Positions 8,813-17,973 of a stretch of DNA of 64,000 bases are shown here, piece after piece; the stretch's first letter is position 1; every line of letters starts with the position of its first letter. The DNA comes from Archangium primigenium. Lineage in GTDB: Bacteria; Myxococcota; Myxococcia; Myxococcales; Myxococcaceae. A model generated the notes under the pieces. That model was not told the DNA's origin. It saw only the letters and a list, made by a program, of their open reading frames with translations, and did no database searches. The position numbers were made by a program, and so were the translations under genes. The stretch is from positions 4,650,001-4,714,000 of the forward strand of contig NZ_JADWYI010000001.1 in the NCBI RefSeq assembly GCF_016904885.1. The letters run 5' to 3'.

Positions 8813-9415
8813 GTGCCGAGCGAAATTCTTTCGCGTCGGGAGGAGACTCGTGTCTGCGCGGGTTCCGCCCGTCTCCTGCCGGGCCTGTTCGCCGCGCTCT
8901 CCCTCGTGCTGCTGTGTCCGCTGGCGTGCGCCAGCAACGCGCCGCCCGCGGCGTATGCCACCACCCGGGATGCGCTCGCGGACCTGGACGAGTTCGCCGT
9001 CCTTCTGCTCAAGGCCGGGCTCCCCACGGAGCTGCTGCCCAGGGGCCGGGACTTGTCTCCCCAGGAGGCCAGGCAACTCCGGATGCACTTCCACCTCTTT
9101 CCGCCCAAGGCCTCAGAATATGCCCCGTGGCTCGTAGCGGACGTGCTGCTGCTCGACGTGACGCTCAAGACTGAGGCCGTTCCCCGAGCCGAGCTGGGCC
9201 GGCGCGTCCAGGAGTTCCAACCCCTCGTGGTGCTGCGGCCTGATGGCTACCTGGCCTGGGCGCTCACTGGCAAGGAGCAGCAGTGCGTGGGCCCCGTGGG
9301 AGTGCAGGACGGGGCTTACCGAGCGGGCACTTTCGAGGTGGGCACCTTCTACATGAAGGACGAGACGGACACATGGCGGCCCGTGGCCGTCCCAGTCCTC
9401 GTCGCCACTCATTAG
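8813..9415 (+). CDS. Predicted lipoprotein of unknown function
   Basis: About 200 residues from a GTG at 8813, chosen because GGAGGTG lies 5-10 nt upstream and because it sets a proper signal peptide: a short basic N-region, the hydrophobic LFAALSLVLLCPLAC, and a lipobox PLAC with Cys39. The mature part is a mixed alpha/beta domain ending in a segment with many aromatic and acidic residues (GTFYMKDETDTW). No family is recognised. It sits directly downstream of the IS5 element (120 bp) and 30 bp upstream of two pseudokinase genes with which it is probably co-transcribed. The IS insertion may have changed its native promoter. Most likely exported and membrane anchored. Confidence 0.6.
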   Translation: MPSEILSRREETRVCAGSARLLPGLFAALSLVLLCPLACASNAPPAAYATTRDALADLDEFAVLLLKAGLPTELLPRGRDLSPQEARQLRMHFHLFPPKASEYAPWLVADVLLLDVTLKTEAVPRAELGRRVQEFQPLVVLRPDGYLAWALTGKEQQCVGPVGVQDGAYRAGTFEVGTFYMKDETDTWRPVAVPVLVATH

Positions 9416-9445
9416 GCACTCCCCTCCACTCCCGGGACTCCTACC

Positions 9446-10624
9446 GTGACTGTCTCCTCTCCGCGCCCCGCGCCACGCTTCGGCTTCAAATGGGGCCGCT
9501 ACCGCTACGAAGTCCACGGCGACGTGGGCACCCACCCTGACTATGAGTCGGGGCTGCTCGCCTCCCGCCAGCTCGTCCTCAACGGCTACCCCGAGATGGA
9601 GGGCCAGCCCAGGTTGGTGGAGCTCAGGCCCTTCCTCCCGCACGAGTATCCCTCCGCGACGGTGGACCGCTGCATCGAGGAGGTGCGGTGCGCGGGCCTT
9701 ACACGCCATCCCAACCTCGCTGGCGTCTGGGGCTGCGTCTTCGACGACACGCGGCCCTACATCCTCATGGAGCACCTGCGCGGCTGCTGTCTTCTTACCT
9801 TGCTGGAGGCGGCCGTGGCGGTGGGGCGCAGACTGTCCCCCTCCTTCGTGGCGTACACGGCCACCGAGCTGGCCGACGCGCTCCTCTACCTCCACGGCAA
9901 GAAGGACGAGGACGAGAAACCCCTCCACCTCATCCACCGGGCCGTGGGGCCCCGGCGCATTCGCGTGGGCGTCACCGGCCGCGTTCAGCTCACCCACCTG
10001 GGCGTCATGTACACGGAGTTGCTCGAGCATCCACCCTTTCCAGGGGAACCCATCCGAGGCGACGCGGCCTACACCGCTCCTGAAATCCTTCGCGGCTTCC
10101 GCCAGCCGGAGGAGGGCCACGGGGAGCTACTCTCTCCCCCGGGGCTCGACCAGAGGGCCGATGTCTTCTCCCTGGGCCTGGTGATGCTGGAGATGTTGCT
10201 GGCGCGTTACCCGCGCAACCAGCGCGAGCCGCTGTGGCTCGACCTCAAGGCGCGCTTCCCGTCCAGCCTCCTCGACGACGAGACGGCGCTCGTGAGGCTG
10301 GAGACGCTCGCCAATCGCGTGCTGCACTTCGGGCCCGCGGAGGTGCGGCGTGCGGCGGACGAGCTGCCGGAGGCTCTCCGGCGAATCATGGCGCGGGCCC
10401 TTCGAGACAACCCGGCCGAGCGCTACCCCAGCTCGAGCGACATGCACACTGACTTGTACGGCTACCTGCACACGCTCCAGACGCCCTACGGCGAGAAGGA
10501 GGCCGCTGAGGAAGCCGCTGAAATCCTCATGGAGGCGGCCGACCTCGGGCGGCTCCCGGGCCCTGTTGACGGGCAGGCGGGTAGGCCCGCGCCGCCCGAG
10601 GCGGGGCCCGGAAACATCCACTGA
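9446..10624 (+). CDS. Ser/Thr kinase-like protein, probable pseudokinase (copy 1)
   Basis: About 392 residues from a GTG start. The fold of a Hanks-type kinase is evident: RHPNLAGVWG, the hinge YILMEHLRGC, a catalytic-loop region and DVFSLGLVMLEML in the C-lobe. Key residues are missing: the HRD Asp is replaced (HRAVGPRRIR) and the DFG motif reads HLGV, while no glycine-rich loop is evident. It should therefore bind partners or nucleotide without phosphotransfer. It is followed after 47 bp by a close paralogue, so the pair arose by tandem duplication. Upstream is a lipoprotein and downstream three XRE regulators. A regulatory or scaffold role is inference. Confidence 0.75.
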   Translation: MTVSSPRPAPRFGFKWGRYRYEVHGDVGTHPDYESGLLASRQLVLNGYPEMEGQPRLVELRPFLPHEYPSATVDRCIEEVRCAGLTRHPNLAGVWGCVFDDTRPYILMEHLRGCCLLTLLEAAVAVGRRLSPSFVAYTATELADALLYLHGKKDEDEKPLHLIHRAVGPRRIRVGVTGRVQLTHLGVMYTELLEHPPFPGEPIRGDAAYTAPEILRGFRQPEEGHGELLSPPGLDQRADVFSLGLVMLEMLLARYPRNQREPLWLDLKARFPSSLLDDETALVRLETLANRVLHFGPAEVRRAADELPEALRRIMARALRDNPAERYPSSSDMHTDLYGYLHTLQTPYGEKEAAEEAAEILMEAADLGRLPGPVDGQAGRPAPPEAGPGNIH

Positions 10625-10671
10625 CTCCCCCGCTACCTCCTTTTCACTTCCCTCAAGCCAACGAGCCTTCC

Positions 10672-11850
10672 ATGTCCGAATCGAAAAAACCCGGCGGGCC
10701 CACGCCACACCTGTCCTTCACCGAGGGCGACTTCCGGTACGAGGTGGTGCGCCCCCTCGTCGAGCACCCCGACTACGACACCCTCCTGCTCGCCACGCGG
10801 GAGCCGCTTGGCGGCGGCCCGGTGAAGCTCGTCGTCCTCAAGCCCATTGTCATGGAGCACGGGCGCGAGGCCCGGCACCGGGCGCTGGAGGAGGTGACGC
10901 TCTCCAAGGCCCTGCGCCACCCCAACATCGCCAGGGTGTACGGGTACGTGGTGCACGAGGAGGTGCCCTACATCGTCATGGAGCACCTGCGCGGCTGCTT
11001 CCTCCTCACCCTCATGGACGCGGCCTGGTTGGTGGGGCGCAGGCTGAGCCCCGACTTCGCCGTCTACGTGGCCAGCGAGGTGGCCGACGCGCTCGACTAC
11101 GCGCACCGCTGCGAGGACGAGGACGGCAACCCCCTCAAGCTCGTCCACCGCGCCGTGGGGCCCATGCGCATTCGCCTTGGGGAGAATGGCCGCGTCAAGC
11201 TCACCAACTTCGGCGCGGCCTATTCGGAGCTGCTCGGCCGCATTCCCACGCGCCGCGGGCTGCTGCGCGGAGACCCGGCCTACATCGCCCCGGAAATCCT
11301 CCTCGGTTTCCTCAAGCCGGACTCCCGCCAGAGGGACCCGCTCACCCCGCGCAAGCTGGACGGCAGGGCCGACATCTTCTCCCTTGGCCTCATGCTGCTG
11401 GAGATGCTGCTGGCCCGCTACCCGTTGGACCCGCCCGACAAGCTGTGGGAGGACCTCGACGAGCGGTTTCCCCCCGAGGTGCGCGCCGAGCGCTCCACGC
11501 TGATGCCGCTGGAGACGCTCGCCAACCGCGTGCTGCACTTCGGCCCCGAGGAGGTGGAGCACGCGGCGAAGAACCTGCCCGCCCCTCTGCGGAAGATTGT
11601 CGCCCGGGCCCTGCGGCAGAGCCCCTCCGAGCGCTACGCGACGGCGGACGACATGCGTTACGACTTGCGCGACTTCCTGCACGCCCGCCCGGGGCGGCCC
11701 TACGGCGCGAGGGAGGCCGAGGCGGAACTCAGCGACATTCTCAAGGAGGCCTCGGACTTGCGGAAGCTGCGCGCCCACCCGGACGTGGAGAAAGGCGTAT
11801 TTCCGTTGCCCCCGGACTTGACGGGCCGCGAGCCCGGAGAAACCCACTGA
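10672..11850 (+). CDS. Ser/Thr kinase-like protein, probable pseudokinase (copy 2)
   Basis: About 392 residues, same length as its upstream paralogue and collinear with it. Conserved pieces include RHPNIARVYGYV, YIVMEHLRGC, GDPAYIAPEIL (activation segment end) and DIFSLGLMLLEML. Again the catalytic Asp is lost (HRAVGPMRIR), although the DFG position is closer to normal (NFGA). Sharing the same lost HRD Asp in both copies suggests that inactivity is the ancestral and selected state. The next gene starts 8 bp downstream, implying one transcript with the XRE genes. Substrate or partner is unknown. Confidence 0.75.
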   Translation: MSESKKPGGPTPHLSFTEGDFRYEVVRPLVEHPDYDTLLLATREPLGGGPVKLVVLKPIVMEHGREARHRALEEVTLSKALRHPNIARVYGYVVHEEVPYIVMEHLRGCFLLTLMDAAWLVGRRLSPDFAVYVASEVADALDYAHRCEDEDGNPLKLVHRAVGPMRIRLGENGRVKLTNFGAAYSELLGRIPTRRGLLRGDPAYIAPEILLGFLKPDSRQRDPLTPRKLDGRADIFSLGLMLLEMLLARYPLDPPDKLWEDLDERFPPEVRAERSTLMPLETLANRVLHFGPEEVEHAAKNLPAPLRKIVARALRQSPSERYATADDMRYDLRDFLHARPGRPYGAREAEAELSDILKEASDLRKLRAHPDVEKGVFPLPPDLTGREPGETH

Positions 11851-11858
11851 GGCGCGCC

Positions 11859-12272
11859 GTGGGCTCCATTAACAAGAGGGACTTCTCACTCGCACGGCAC
11901 GTGGGGGCAGCGGCCCGCGAGGCGCGCGCACGCGCTGGGCTGACGCAGGCGGAAGTCGCCGAGCGCGCCGAGCTGGCCACGGAAGTATACGCGCGCCTGG
12001 AGCGCGGCCACATGCTCCCGAGCGTTCCCTCCCTGCTTCGGCTGTGCCGTGCTCTCGGCGTGGACGCCAACTCCCTGTTGGGGCTCGTCTCCGACACGCC
12101 GCCGAGGTGGCTCGCCAAGGCCGCCCCTCCCTCCGAGGAGCGGCCCTCGCTTCGCCGCCTGCTGCGCAGCGTGCGCCGGCTGGGGGCGAAGCAGGTGGAC
12201 GCGCTCACTCACGTGGCCCGCTTCATGGGGACACCCCCTGGCACACGGTCACCGAAGCAGGCCACACGTTGA
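11859..12272 (+). CDS. XRE-family transcriptional regulator (tandem copy 1)
   Basis: About 137 residues from a GTG at 11859, with GAGG just upstream and overlapping the stop codon of the pseudokinase gene. The first 70 residues form a Cro/C1-type helix-turn-helix: ARAGLTQAEVAERAELATEVYARLERG, then MLPSVPSLLRLCRALGVDANSLLGL. The C-terminal half is a short helical tail. Two similar genes follow, so this is the first of a tandem trio. It is predicted to bind DNA as a dimer; targets are unknown and could include its own operon. Confidence 0.8.
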   Translation: MGSINKRDFSLARHVGAAAREARARAGLTQAEVAERAELATEVYARLERGHMLPSVPSLLRLCRALGVDANSLLGLVSDTPPRWLAKAAPPSEERPSLRRLLRSVRRLGAKQVDALTHVARFMGTPPGTRSPKQATR

Positions 12273-12284
12273 GGGAGCACGCTC

Positions 12285-12704
12285 ATGCCCACCCCCCTTC
12301 AACAACACCTCGCCACGGTGGCCAAGGACTCCCGCCTGCGCCTGGGCCTCACCCAGACGCAAATGGCCAGGCGCACCGGCCTCGCGGCTGGCGTCTACGG
12401 CCGCATTGAGCGGGCGCGGATGATGCCCAGCGTGCCCACTCTGCTGCGGCTGTGCGACGCTTTGCAGTTGGATGCCAACACACTGCTGGGCTTCCAGTCG
12501 AAGCAGCCGCCACCCTGGCTCGCACCGACGAGCCAGGCAGAGGCCGACACCCCGGGCGTGCGCCGCTTCCTCCGGACGATTCGCACGCTGAGGCCCGTGC
12601 AGCACGCGGCGCTCGCCACCCTGGCGCGCTCCATGCTCGCCAAGACCCGAGCGAAGAAGTCCGGCGCGAAAAAGGCCGGGAAGCGGGCGCGGCCCGTCAG
12701 GTGA
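12285..12704 (+). CDS. XRE-family transcriptional regulator (tandem copy 2)
   Basis: About 139 residues, ATG start preceded by GAGGGAG. The helix-turn-helix reads RLGLTQTQMARRTGLAAGVY with the family-typical MMPSVPTLLRLCDALQLDANTLLGF afterwards. The tail ends in a very basic Lys/Arg/Ala-rich segment (KKSGAKKAGKRARPVR) that probably adds non-specific DNA affinity and is absent from the other two copies. It starts 12 bp after copy 1. Confidence 0.8.
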   Translation: MPTPLQQHLATVAKDSRLRLGLTQTQMARRTGLAAGVYGRIERARMMPSVPTLLRLCDALQLDANTLLGFQSKQPPPWLAPTSQAEADTPGVRRFLRTIRTLRPVQHAALATLARSMLAKTRAKKSGAKKAGKRARPVR

Positions 12705-12775
12705 GCGGGGCCGTGCAGGAGAGGACGACTGCCTCCAGAGCGCGCTGGCGTGCTGGAAGCCTGTGGAGACAAACC

Positions 12776-13150
12776 ATGGAACACGGACACCTTCAGAAGT
12801 CTCTCGGCGACATCTGCCGCACGGTGCGCGAGCGGCTGGGCCTCACCCAGGCCCAGGTGGCGAAGCAGACGGACCTCGTCCCCGAAGTTTATGGACGTAT
12901 TGAGCGCGGCGGCATGATGCCGTCCGTGCCCACGCTGCGGAAGCTGGCCCTCGCGCTCGGCATTTCCGCCGACGTGCTGCTGGAGCTCAGCCGCACGGAC
13001 GTGGCCACGACGCTGGCCGCGCCCACGCCCGAGGGCAGCCTCTCGCCCGAGCTGCGGCAACTGGTGCGCATGCTGCGCGGGTGGAGCCCCGGGGAGGTGA
13101 AGCGGCTGATGCGCGTGGCCAAGGTGCTGGAGAGCCCCGCCGAGGAGTAG
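12776..13150 (+). CDS. XRE-family transcriptional regulator (tandem copy 3)
   Basis: About 124 residues from the ATG at 12776 with GGAGA about 7 nt upstream. The helix-turn-helix is RLGLTQAQVAKQTDLVPEVY followed by MMPSVPTLRKLALALGISADVLLEL, clearly related to the two preceding genes but diverged in the C-terminal tail. It is the last gene before a large hairpin, suggesting the end of the lipoprotein/pseudokinase/XRE transcript. Confidence 0.8.
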   Translation: MEHGHLQKSLGDICRTVRERLGLTQAQVAKQTDLVPEVYGRIERGGMMPSVPTLRKLALALGISADVLLELSRTDVATTLAAPTPEGSLSPELRQLVRMLRGWSPGEVKRLMRVAKVLESPAEE

Positions 13151-13169
13151 GGCAGGGGCCCAACGAGTT

Positions 13170-13245
13170 GGAGCCGGGGCCGGGGGCTCGTGTGCACACC
13201 CTTTCCGGAGGGGTTTCGGTGTGCGCCGCCCCCGGCTCCGGCCCC
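13170..13245 (+). terminator. Long imperfect GC-rich inverted repeat after the XRE genes
   Basis: A left arm of about 31 nt (13170-13200, containing GAGCCGGGGCCGGGGGC and GTGCACACC) can pair imperfectly with 13218-13245. The loop is about 17 nt. It lies between the last XRE gene and the kinase gene. No T tract follows, so it could be an intrinsic terminator of GC-rich type or a processing hairpin. Confidence 0.4.
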
Positions 13246-13845
13246 AAGCCGTATCGGCGTGAGGCCTTTACCGCTGTGCTAGCGTTTCGAGTGAGGAGGA
13301 GTCGCAGCTCCCATGAAAGCCCCGCCCTTCAAGCCCCCCGCGACCGGAGACATGGTGGGGGACTACCGTATCGTGAGGAAGCTTGGCGACGGGGGCTTCG
13401 GCTTCGTCTACGAGGTGGAGCGCGCGGGCCGCTACTACGCCCTCAAAGTCATCCGCGCCCGCGAGCTGGAGTCCTGGGGCCAGCGCGAAATCAACATTCT
13501 GCGCCACGTGGTGCACCCCAACGTCGTCCGCTTCCGCGCGTGCGACAGGTGGCCGGACCCCGACCATGGCTACCTGTGCTTCGTCATGGACCTGGTGGTG
13601 GGCAGGACGCTGGACGAGTGGGCCCTGGACGAGAACCCCACCGCGCGCCATGTGGTGCGCGTCCTCCTCGAGGTGGCGCGCGCGCTCGCCGATATTCTCG
13701 TGCAGGGCGTGCTGCACCGGGACTTGAAGCGGGAGAACATTCTCATTCGCGATTTGGACGGCCGGCCCGTCCTGGTGGACTTCGGAATTGGGTGGCTCGC
13801 CGGAGAGCCAACCATTACCGGCGAGCGCGAGCCGCCCGGCACTGA

Positions 13846-15077
13846 CTAAACGACCGCCCATGATTCCCGAACGACTCTATGCGGCAAGGGGGGCATACCC
13901 GTTGCGCAGGGTTGGATGAGAAGTGGCGTGGAGGTTGCGGCCTTCGAGGTAGGCGTCCACATCACCCAGAAGGGAGTCCAAGTCCGCGCGACGGTGATTC
14001 CGAGTGACGTGGGCGTGGACGTCCCACCACACCCGCTCAATCTTGTTGGCCGAGGGGCAATAGGGCGGCAGGAAGTGCAGCACGACCCGCCCTCCCAGCG
14101 CCGCGAGTGCACGTCTCGTCTTCTGGCTGTGGTGCATCGAGGCATTGTCCAGGATGACGTGCAGTCGCGTGGCCCGCGGATGCTCCTGGACAAGCGCGTG
14201 CAGCAGCTCGATGAACAGGTCGCTTGTCTTGTTCGCGCCTTTCACCCAGGAGAGGCGTCCCGTCCTGGACTCCAGCGCCCCCGCGACATATCCCTTGCGA
14301 TTGTTCCCGGGCGTTACCAGCAGCCGCCTGTGGCCGGACAGCATCCAGTCACGGCCTGGCTTGGGATTGAGGTGCACGTCCATCTCATCCGCGTAAAAGA
14401 CAGGCTCGTTCGCCGTGGCGTGGGCCGCCAGGCACTTGAGCTGCCACACGCGGCGAGCACGGCGGGGCGCGGGCCAGGGACACAGCACGACGGGTTGAGG
14501 CCGCTTGAGGCTCGCGCCGACTCGCTCCAAGGCTCGGCCCACGCTCGTCACCGAGACCCGAGGCAGACCGCGACGCTCCAACTCGCACGCCAGCAATTCG
14601 CGCGTCCACGTCGTGCGCAACCACCCCATGTCCTGGGGCGTCCCCTCCAGCACGTGTTTCAGCTGGGCCTCATAGGGCTCGCCCACCTTGCGTCGGCCAT
14701 TGCCCGCTCTCCTGTCCAGCAGTCCGTGGCGGCCTGTCTGCTTGTAGCGCCGCACGGCATCCGCCACCGTGGACACCGAGCACAACAACTCGCGAGCCAC
14801 CGCCCGGTACGACAGTCCCTGGCCTACCTTCGCCACCGCCATGCAGCGTCGCAAGGTCAGCGGGCAGCCCTTCTTCTCCGCCCACCGCAGCAGCTTTCTC
14901 CTCTGGCCCGCCCTCAGCCTCAGCACCACCTTGCCTCGAGGGAGGGCTCTTCTCGTCTTCTAGTTCTTGCGCACACAAGGCCGAACGAGTCGGGTTTCTC
15001 CCTCTTCCTTCCCTGAAGTGCCTACCCCTGGCCTGCCTACCCTCCAGGCCGTTCGAGAATCACGGCCTGTCGTTTAG
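13846..15077 (-). mobile_element. Complete IS630-family insertion sequence
   Basis: Both ends start CTAAACGAC and remain similar for about 28 bp (left from 13846, right read inward from 15077), forming imperfect terminal inverted repeats. The right side is followed by TA (15078-15079), the IS630 target dinucleotide; the left side has GA (13844-13845), which looks like a TA with one substitution because restoring TA rebuilds the kinase reading frame. The element is 1232 bp and carries one transposase on the minus strand. Confidence 0.85.
13877..14929 (-). CDS. IS630-family transposase
   Basis: About 350 residues, single frame. The N-terminal third holds helix-turn-helix segments (GLSYRAVARELLCSVSTVADAV) that would bind the terminal repeats. 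The DDE core has Asp in YADEMDVHL, Asp in VILDNASMHHS and Glu in NKIERVWWDVH, preceded by the usual LPPYCPSAN stretch. No stop or frameshift is seen, so it may be functional. It occupies nearly all of the element that interrupts the kinase gene. Confidence 0.92.
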   Translation of the reverse strand: MVLRLRAGQRRKLLRWAEKKGCPLTLRRCMAVAKVGQGLSYRAVARELLCSVSTVADAVRRYKQTGRHGLLDRRAGNGRRKVGEPYEAQLKHVLEGTPQDMGWLRTTWTRELLACELERRGLPRVSVTSVGRALERVGASLKRPQPVVLCPWPAPRRARRVWQLKCLAAHATANEPVFYADEMDVHLNPKPGRDWMLSGHRRLLVTPGNNRKGYVAGALESRTGRLSWVKGANKTSDLFIELLHALVQEHPRATRLHVILDNASMHHSQKTRRALAALGGRVVLHFLPPYCPSANKIERVWWDVHAHVTRNHRRADLDSLLGDVDAYLEGRNLHATSHPTLRNGYAPLAA

Positions 15078-16864
15078 TACCGCTCGCCCGAGCACATTCT
15101 CTTCGAGCGCGACCCCTCCAAGAAGCAGGCAGGCTACCGACCCGATGTGGGGGACGAGCTGTGGGCCCTGGGTGTCACCTTCTACTGGCTGCTTACCGAC
15201 GTGCTGCCCTTTGGCAACCGCACCGAAGGGGGCCTGAACGACCGCATTCTCGCGCAGCGGCCCCCCTCGCCACACGCCTTCAGCTCGCGCGTGCCCCTGG
15301 TACTCAGCGCCCTGTGCATGCGCATGTTGGAGAAGCGTCGGGAGGCGCGCTTCGCCAACTACAAGGAGCTGTGCGGCGCCCTGGAAGTGGCCCTCTCCGC
15401 AGCGGAGGGGGACGCGTCCTGGGACGTGCCCCTCATGGACCCGGACGCGCCCGACGCCACGCCCACGGTGAAGGTGCCGGGCATGGGCCCGCCAGCCGGG
15501 GGGGAGGCGGGCCTCGCGTGGAAGGCGGCCCGTCCCCGACGCGGACGCGGGGACGCTCGCAAGCGCCGCCAGGCGCAGGAGAGCGCCGGCACCCCGGCCG
15601 TCGCCGGCCCCGCGCCCGTGAACGTGGCCCAGCCGCCCGCCCATGCCAAACCGGAAGCCGCCGCTTCGCCCGCCGAGGCCCTCGTCGCGGTGTTGGCGGA
15701 AGTGGAGCCGGAGCGTGCCTGGGAGGCCTTGCCGCCTCCGGTGCCAGACTCCTCCCTGCCGCTTCCGCCACCACCCGCCCGTGCAGCCGTGCAGTCCGCT
15801 GCGGTTGCTGTGCGAGCAGCGCCGCCGTCATCGAGCGAGCCACCTTCACCCACGCGTGTGGTGCGCAGCCCCTTCCATCGCACGCTCTCCCGTTTCATTC
15901 CCTCCGTTGTCGGCGTGTTTCCGCTGCGCGCCATGGCGGTGGACTCCCTCCGGCATGCCGCGCTCTTCCTTGTGGCCCTGGGGGCGCTGGCCGTGGCGAA
16001 CGCGTGGGTGGTGCGCAGCCGCCCGGCTCCTGACACAGTTCCTTCCGTGCAGGCTGTGCAGCACGCTCCGCTCCCTGCCGAGCCCCCCGTCTCGGGCCCT
16101 ACCGTCCGGGCCGGTGCCGTCCGCGAAGTGGCGAATTCCTCGGAGTCGTTTGAAGCTGGGACGGGCGCGGCTTCGTCCCTTGCCTTCACCCCCGCGCTCG
16201 CAACCGCCATGCCTCTTCGCAAGCAAGAGTCCCGTTTGCCGCCCCAGGAGAAGCCCGCCCTCTCGCCCGAGCGCACGGAAGGGCGCTGCGTCCCCAGCAA
16301 AAAGTGGCTGTGCCTCGCCGCAGGCTGCGGCTGGGTACTTGTCGCCTGCCCCGGTGCCCAGGTGCGCTCCACGCCCGGCCCCGAGGATTGCCCCTCCCGC
16401 GCCGTGCGAACGATGGAGGGGGAACTGCGCCTCCCCCTCGGTACGAACCTTACCGTCCGCTTTCCCGGTGCTCGAGGCGGGGAGTACGCGACCGTGCGCG
16501 GAGGTCGTGGGGCCGTCGAGCTGGCCGCAAAGTACGGCGAGCTGGACGAGGGCACCATTCTCACCGGGGACTTCATCCTCGGTGAGACGGTTCTCTACGG
16601 TCGTTTCAAGCAGGCCCAAACGCCCGCAGGAAGAGCGTACCCCGTGTGTATGGAGTTCTTGGGGCGCAGTGTCGAGATCGAGGCCAACGTCGGATCGGAT
16701 GCCGTCAAGGTCTACAACTTGGCCCAGGTCAGGGCCGTGGACAGCTTCGAGTAAGGCACCCGGGCGCTCGACAGCCAGGAGGCTCGAGCCCTTCAAACGG
16801 CGAGCTGTGGTAGAGGCCACACCCCAAGGGGGTTGCCACGCGCCCCCGGTGAGGTTGACTCCCC

Positions 16865-17794
16865 GTGCCCCTTGCGTCCTCCGCCGGCCTCATGGCTCTG
16901 GCCCTGCTCACCTCGACCGCTGACGCCGCCGAGCGCCCACCGCTGCCGCCATGCGAGGCAGGTGACGTGCGCCTGGAAGTGGAGGCGGACGCACCGGCCC
17001 GGGTGCCGGCGCTCTGCATCACCCCCGACCTCACCAGCAACTTCCTTTTCGACGCGAACCTGGCGCGTGTGGAGCTGGAGGGGCGCGAGCACTTCCGCCG
17101 GGTAACGGAGGCAGCCGATTCGTTCATGGTCGTTCCCTCGGAGGCCATGCGCGACATGGAGCCGCTGCGGGTAACTGTCTACTTCGTCGATGGAGCGGCC
17201 CCGGCGAGCCTCTCTTTCCTCCTGGTGGTACACCCCGCCCGGGCTGTGCGGCAGTTGGACGTCATCCGTCAGACTCGCCCGGTGGCCTTCTATAAACAGG
17301 AGGCGCTGGAGGCACGGGCCGAGGTCCAGCAATGCCGCGAGGAGAAGGCGCGCATGCAGGCCGAGCAGAGAGGCCCGGGCGGACTCCGGGGCTTGCGCGC
17401 GGCGGGTCTCCTCGATGACGTGCTCGGCGTCGCCGTCAAACGCATTCACAAGGACATCAAGCCGAGGCCACACAATGCCCTTGGCCTGCTAGCGGCCCTG
17501 TCCGCCCGAGCAGGGAGCGAAGTAAGAGGCCGCGTCGCGGTGGAGGTAGAGCTGAAGAACCCAGGGACGAAGCCTTGGGCGCTCGCGGGTGCCATGCTGC
17601 GAGGGGCGAAGGGCGAGGAGTTCACGCCGCTTCCTGTGGAGGAGACGCCCGTTTCCATTCTCCCGGGCGCGACACCCGGCCTCGTCATGGTCGAGTTCGA
17701 GGCAACCACGAAGCAGGCCCGCGGCGCGTACACCCTGACGCTGTGGGATGCGGACGGGCGCTCCGTCATTCTGGACAACGTGACGTTCCCGTAG
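16865..17794 (+). CDS. DUF2381 (TIGR02268) family exported protein
   Basis: About 309 residues from a GTG start with GAGG upstream. A signal peptide is visible (LMALALLTSTADAAE). The conserved family pattern follows: CITPDLTSNFLFDANLARVELEGREHF, LRVTVYFVDGAAPASLSFLLVVHP, and a C-terminal half with the beta-rich VAVEVELKNPGTKPW and LDNVTFP. I recognise this as the Myxococcus paralogous family TIGR02268, known mainly from myxobacteria and often next to Ser/Thr kinase genes, as here (110 bp after the split kinase). Role unknown; periplasmic or surface location is likely. The last 24 bases including the stop are repeated imperfectly 30 bp downstream (17801-17824). Confidence 0.88.
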   Translation: MPLASSAGLMALALLTSTADAAERPPLPPCEAGDVRLEVEADAPARVPALCITPDLTSNFLFDANLARVELEGREHFRRVTEAADSFMVVPSEAMRDMEPLRVTVYFVDGAAPASLSFLLVVHPARAVRQLDVIRQTRPVAFYKQEALEARAEVQQCREEKARMQAEQRGPGGLRGLRAAGLLDDVLGVAVKRIHKDIKPRPHNALGLLAALSARAGSEVRGRVAVEVELKNPGTKPWALAGAMLRGAKGEEFTPLPVEETPVSILPGATPGLVMVEFEATTKQARGAYTLTLWDADGRSVILDNVTFP

Positions 17795-17973
17795 CTCCAC
17801 TTGGAGAACGTGGCGGACCCGTAGGCTCGCTCTACGAGGGGCTCTTCTCCAGTCACAACTTACCTGCTGCATCCTGCCGCCCTTGGCCTACCCCAAGCTT
17901 GACGGGCGCACCCGTATTTCCGTGTAATTCCAGAGCGGCGGCTTACGCGCGCCGTCGCTTCCGGAGGTGCGCC

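Larger units (their letters stand above)
13313..16754 (+). pseudogene. Membrane Ser/Thr protein kinase gene split by an IS630-family element
   Basis: The left part (13313-13843) encodes an apparently catalytically complete kinase N-lobe and catalytic loop: LGDGGFGFVYE, ALKV, HRDLKRENIL and VDFG. The right part (from 15078) resumes in frame with YRSPEHILFERD and the C-lobe (GDELWALGVTFYWLL), then a Pro/Ala-rich linker, a transmembrane helix (HAALFLVALGALAVANAWVV) and a C-terminal domain. Removing the element and one TA restores PPGTYRSPE, the normal P+1 loop, and an uninterrupted protein of about 735 residues. At present the left frame ends after two IS-derived codons, so no full kinase can be made. 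The intact gene would have encoded a membrane-anchored Hanks kinase of the type often paired with DUF2381 genes in myxobacteria. Confidence 0.88.

Noticed and set aside
9113-10120. Minus-strand open frame opposite the lipoprotein and first pseudokinase
   Set aside because: Crosses two supported plus-strand genes and shows no motif; antisense shadow.
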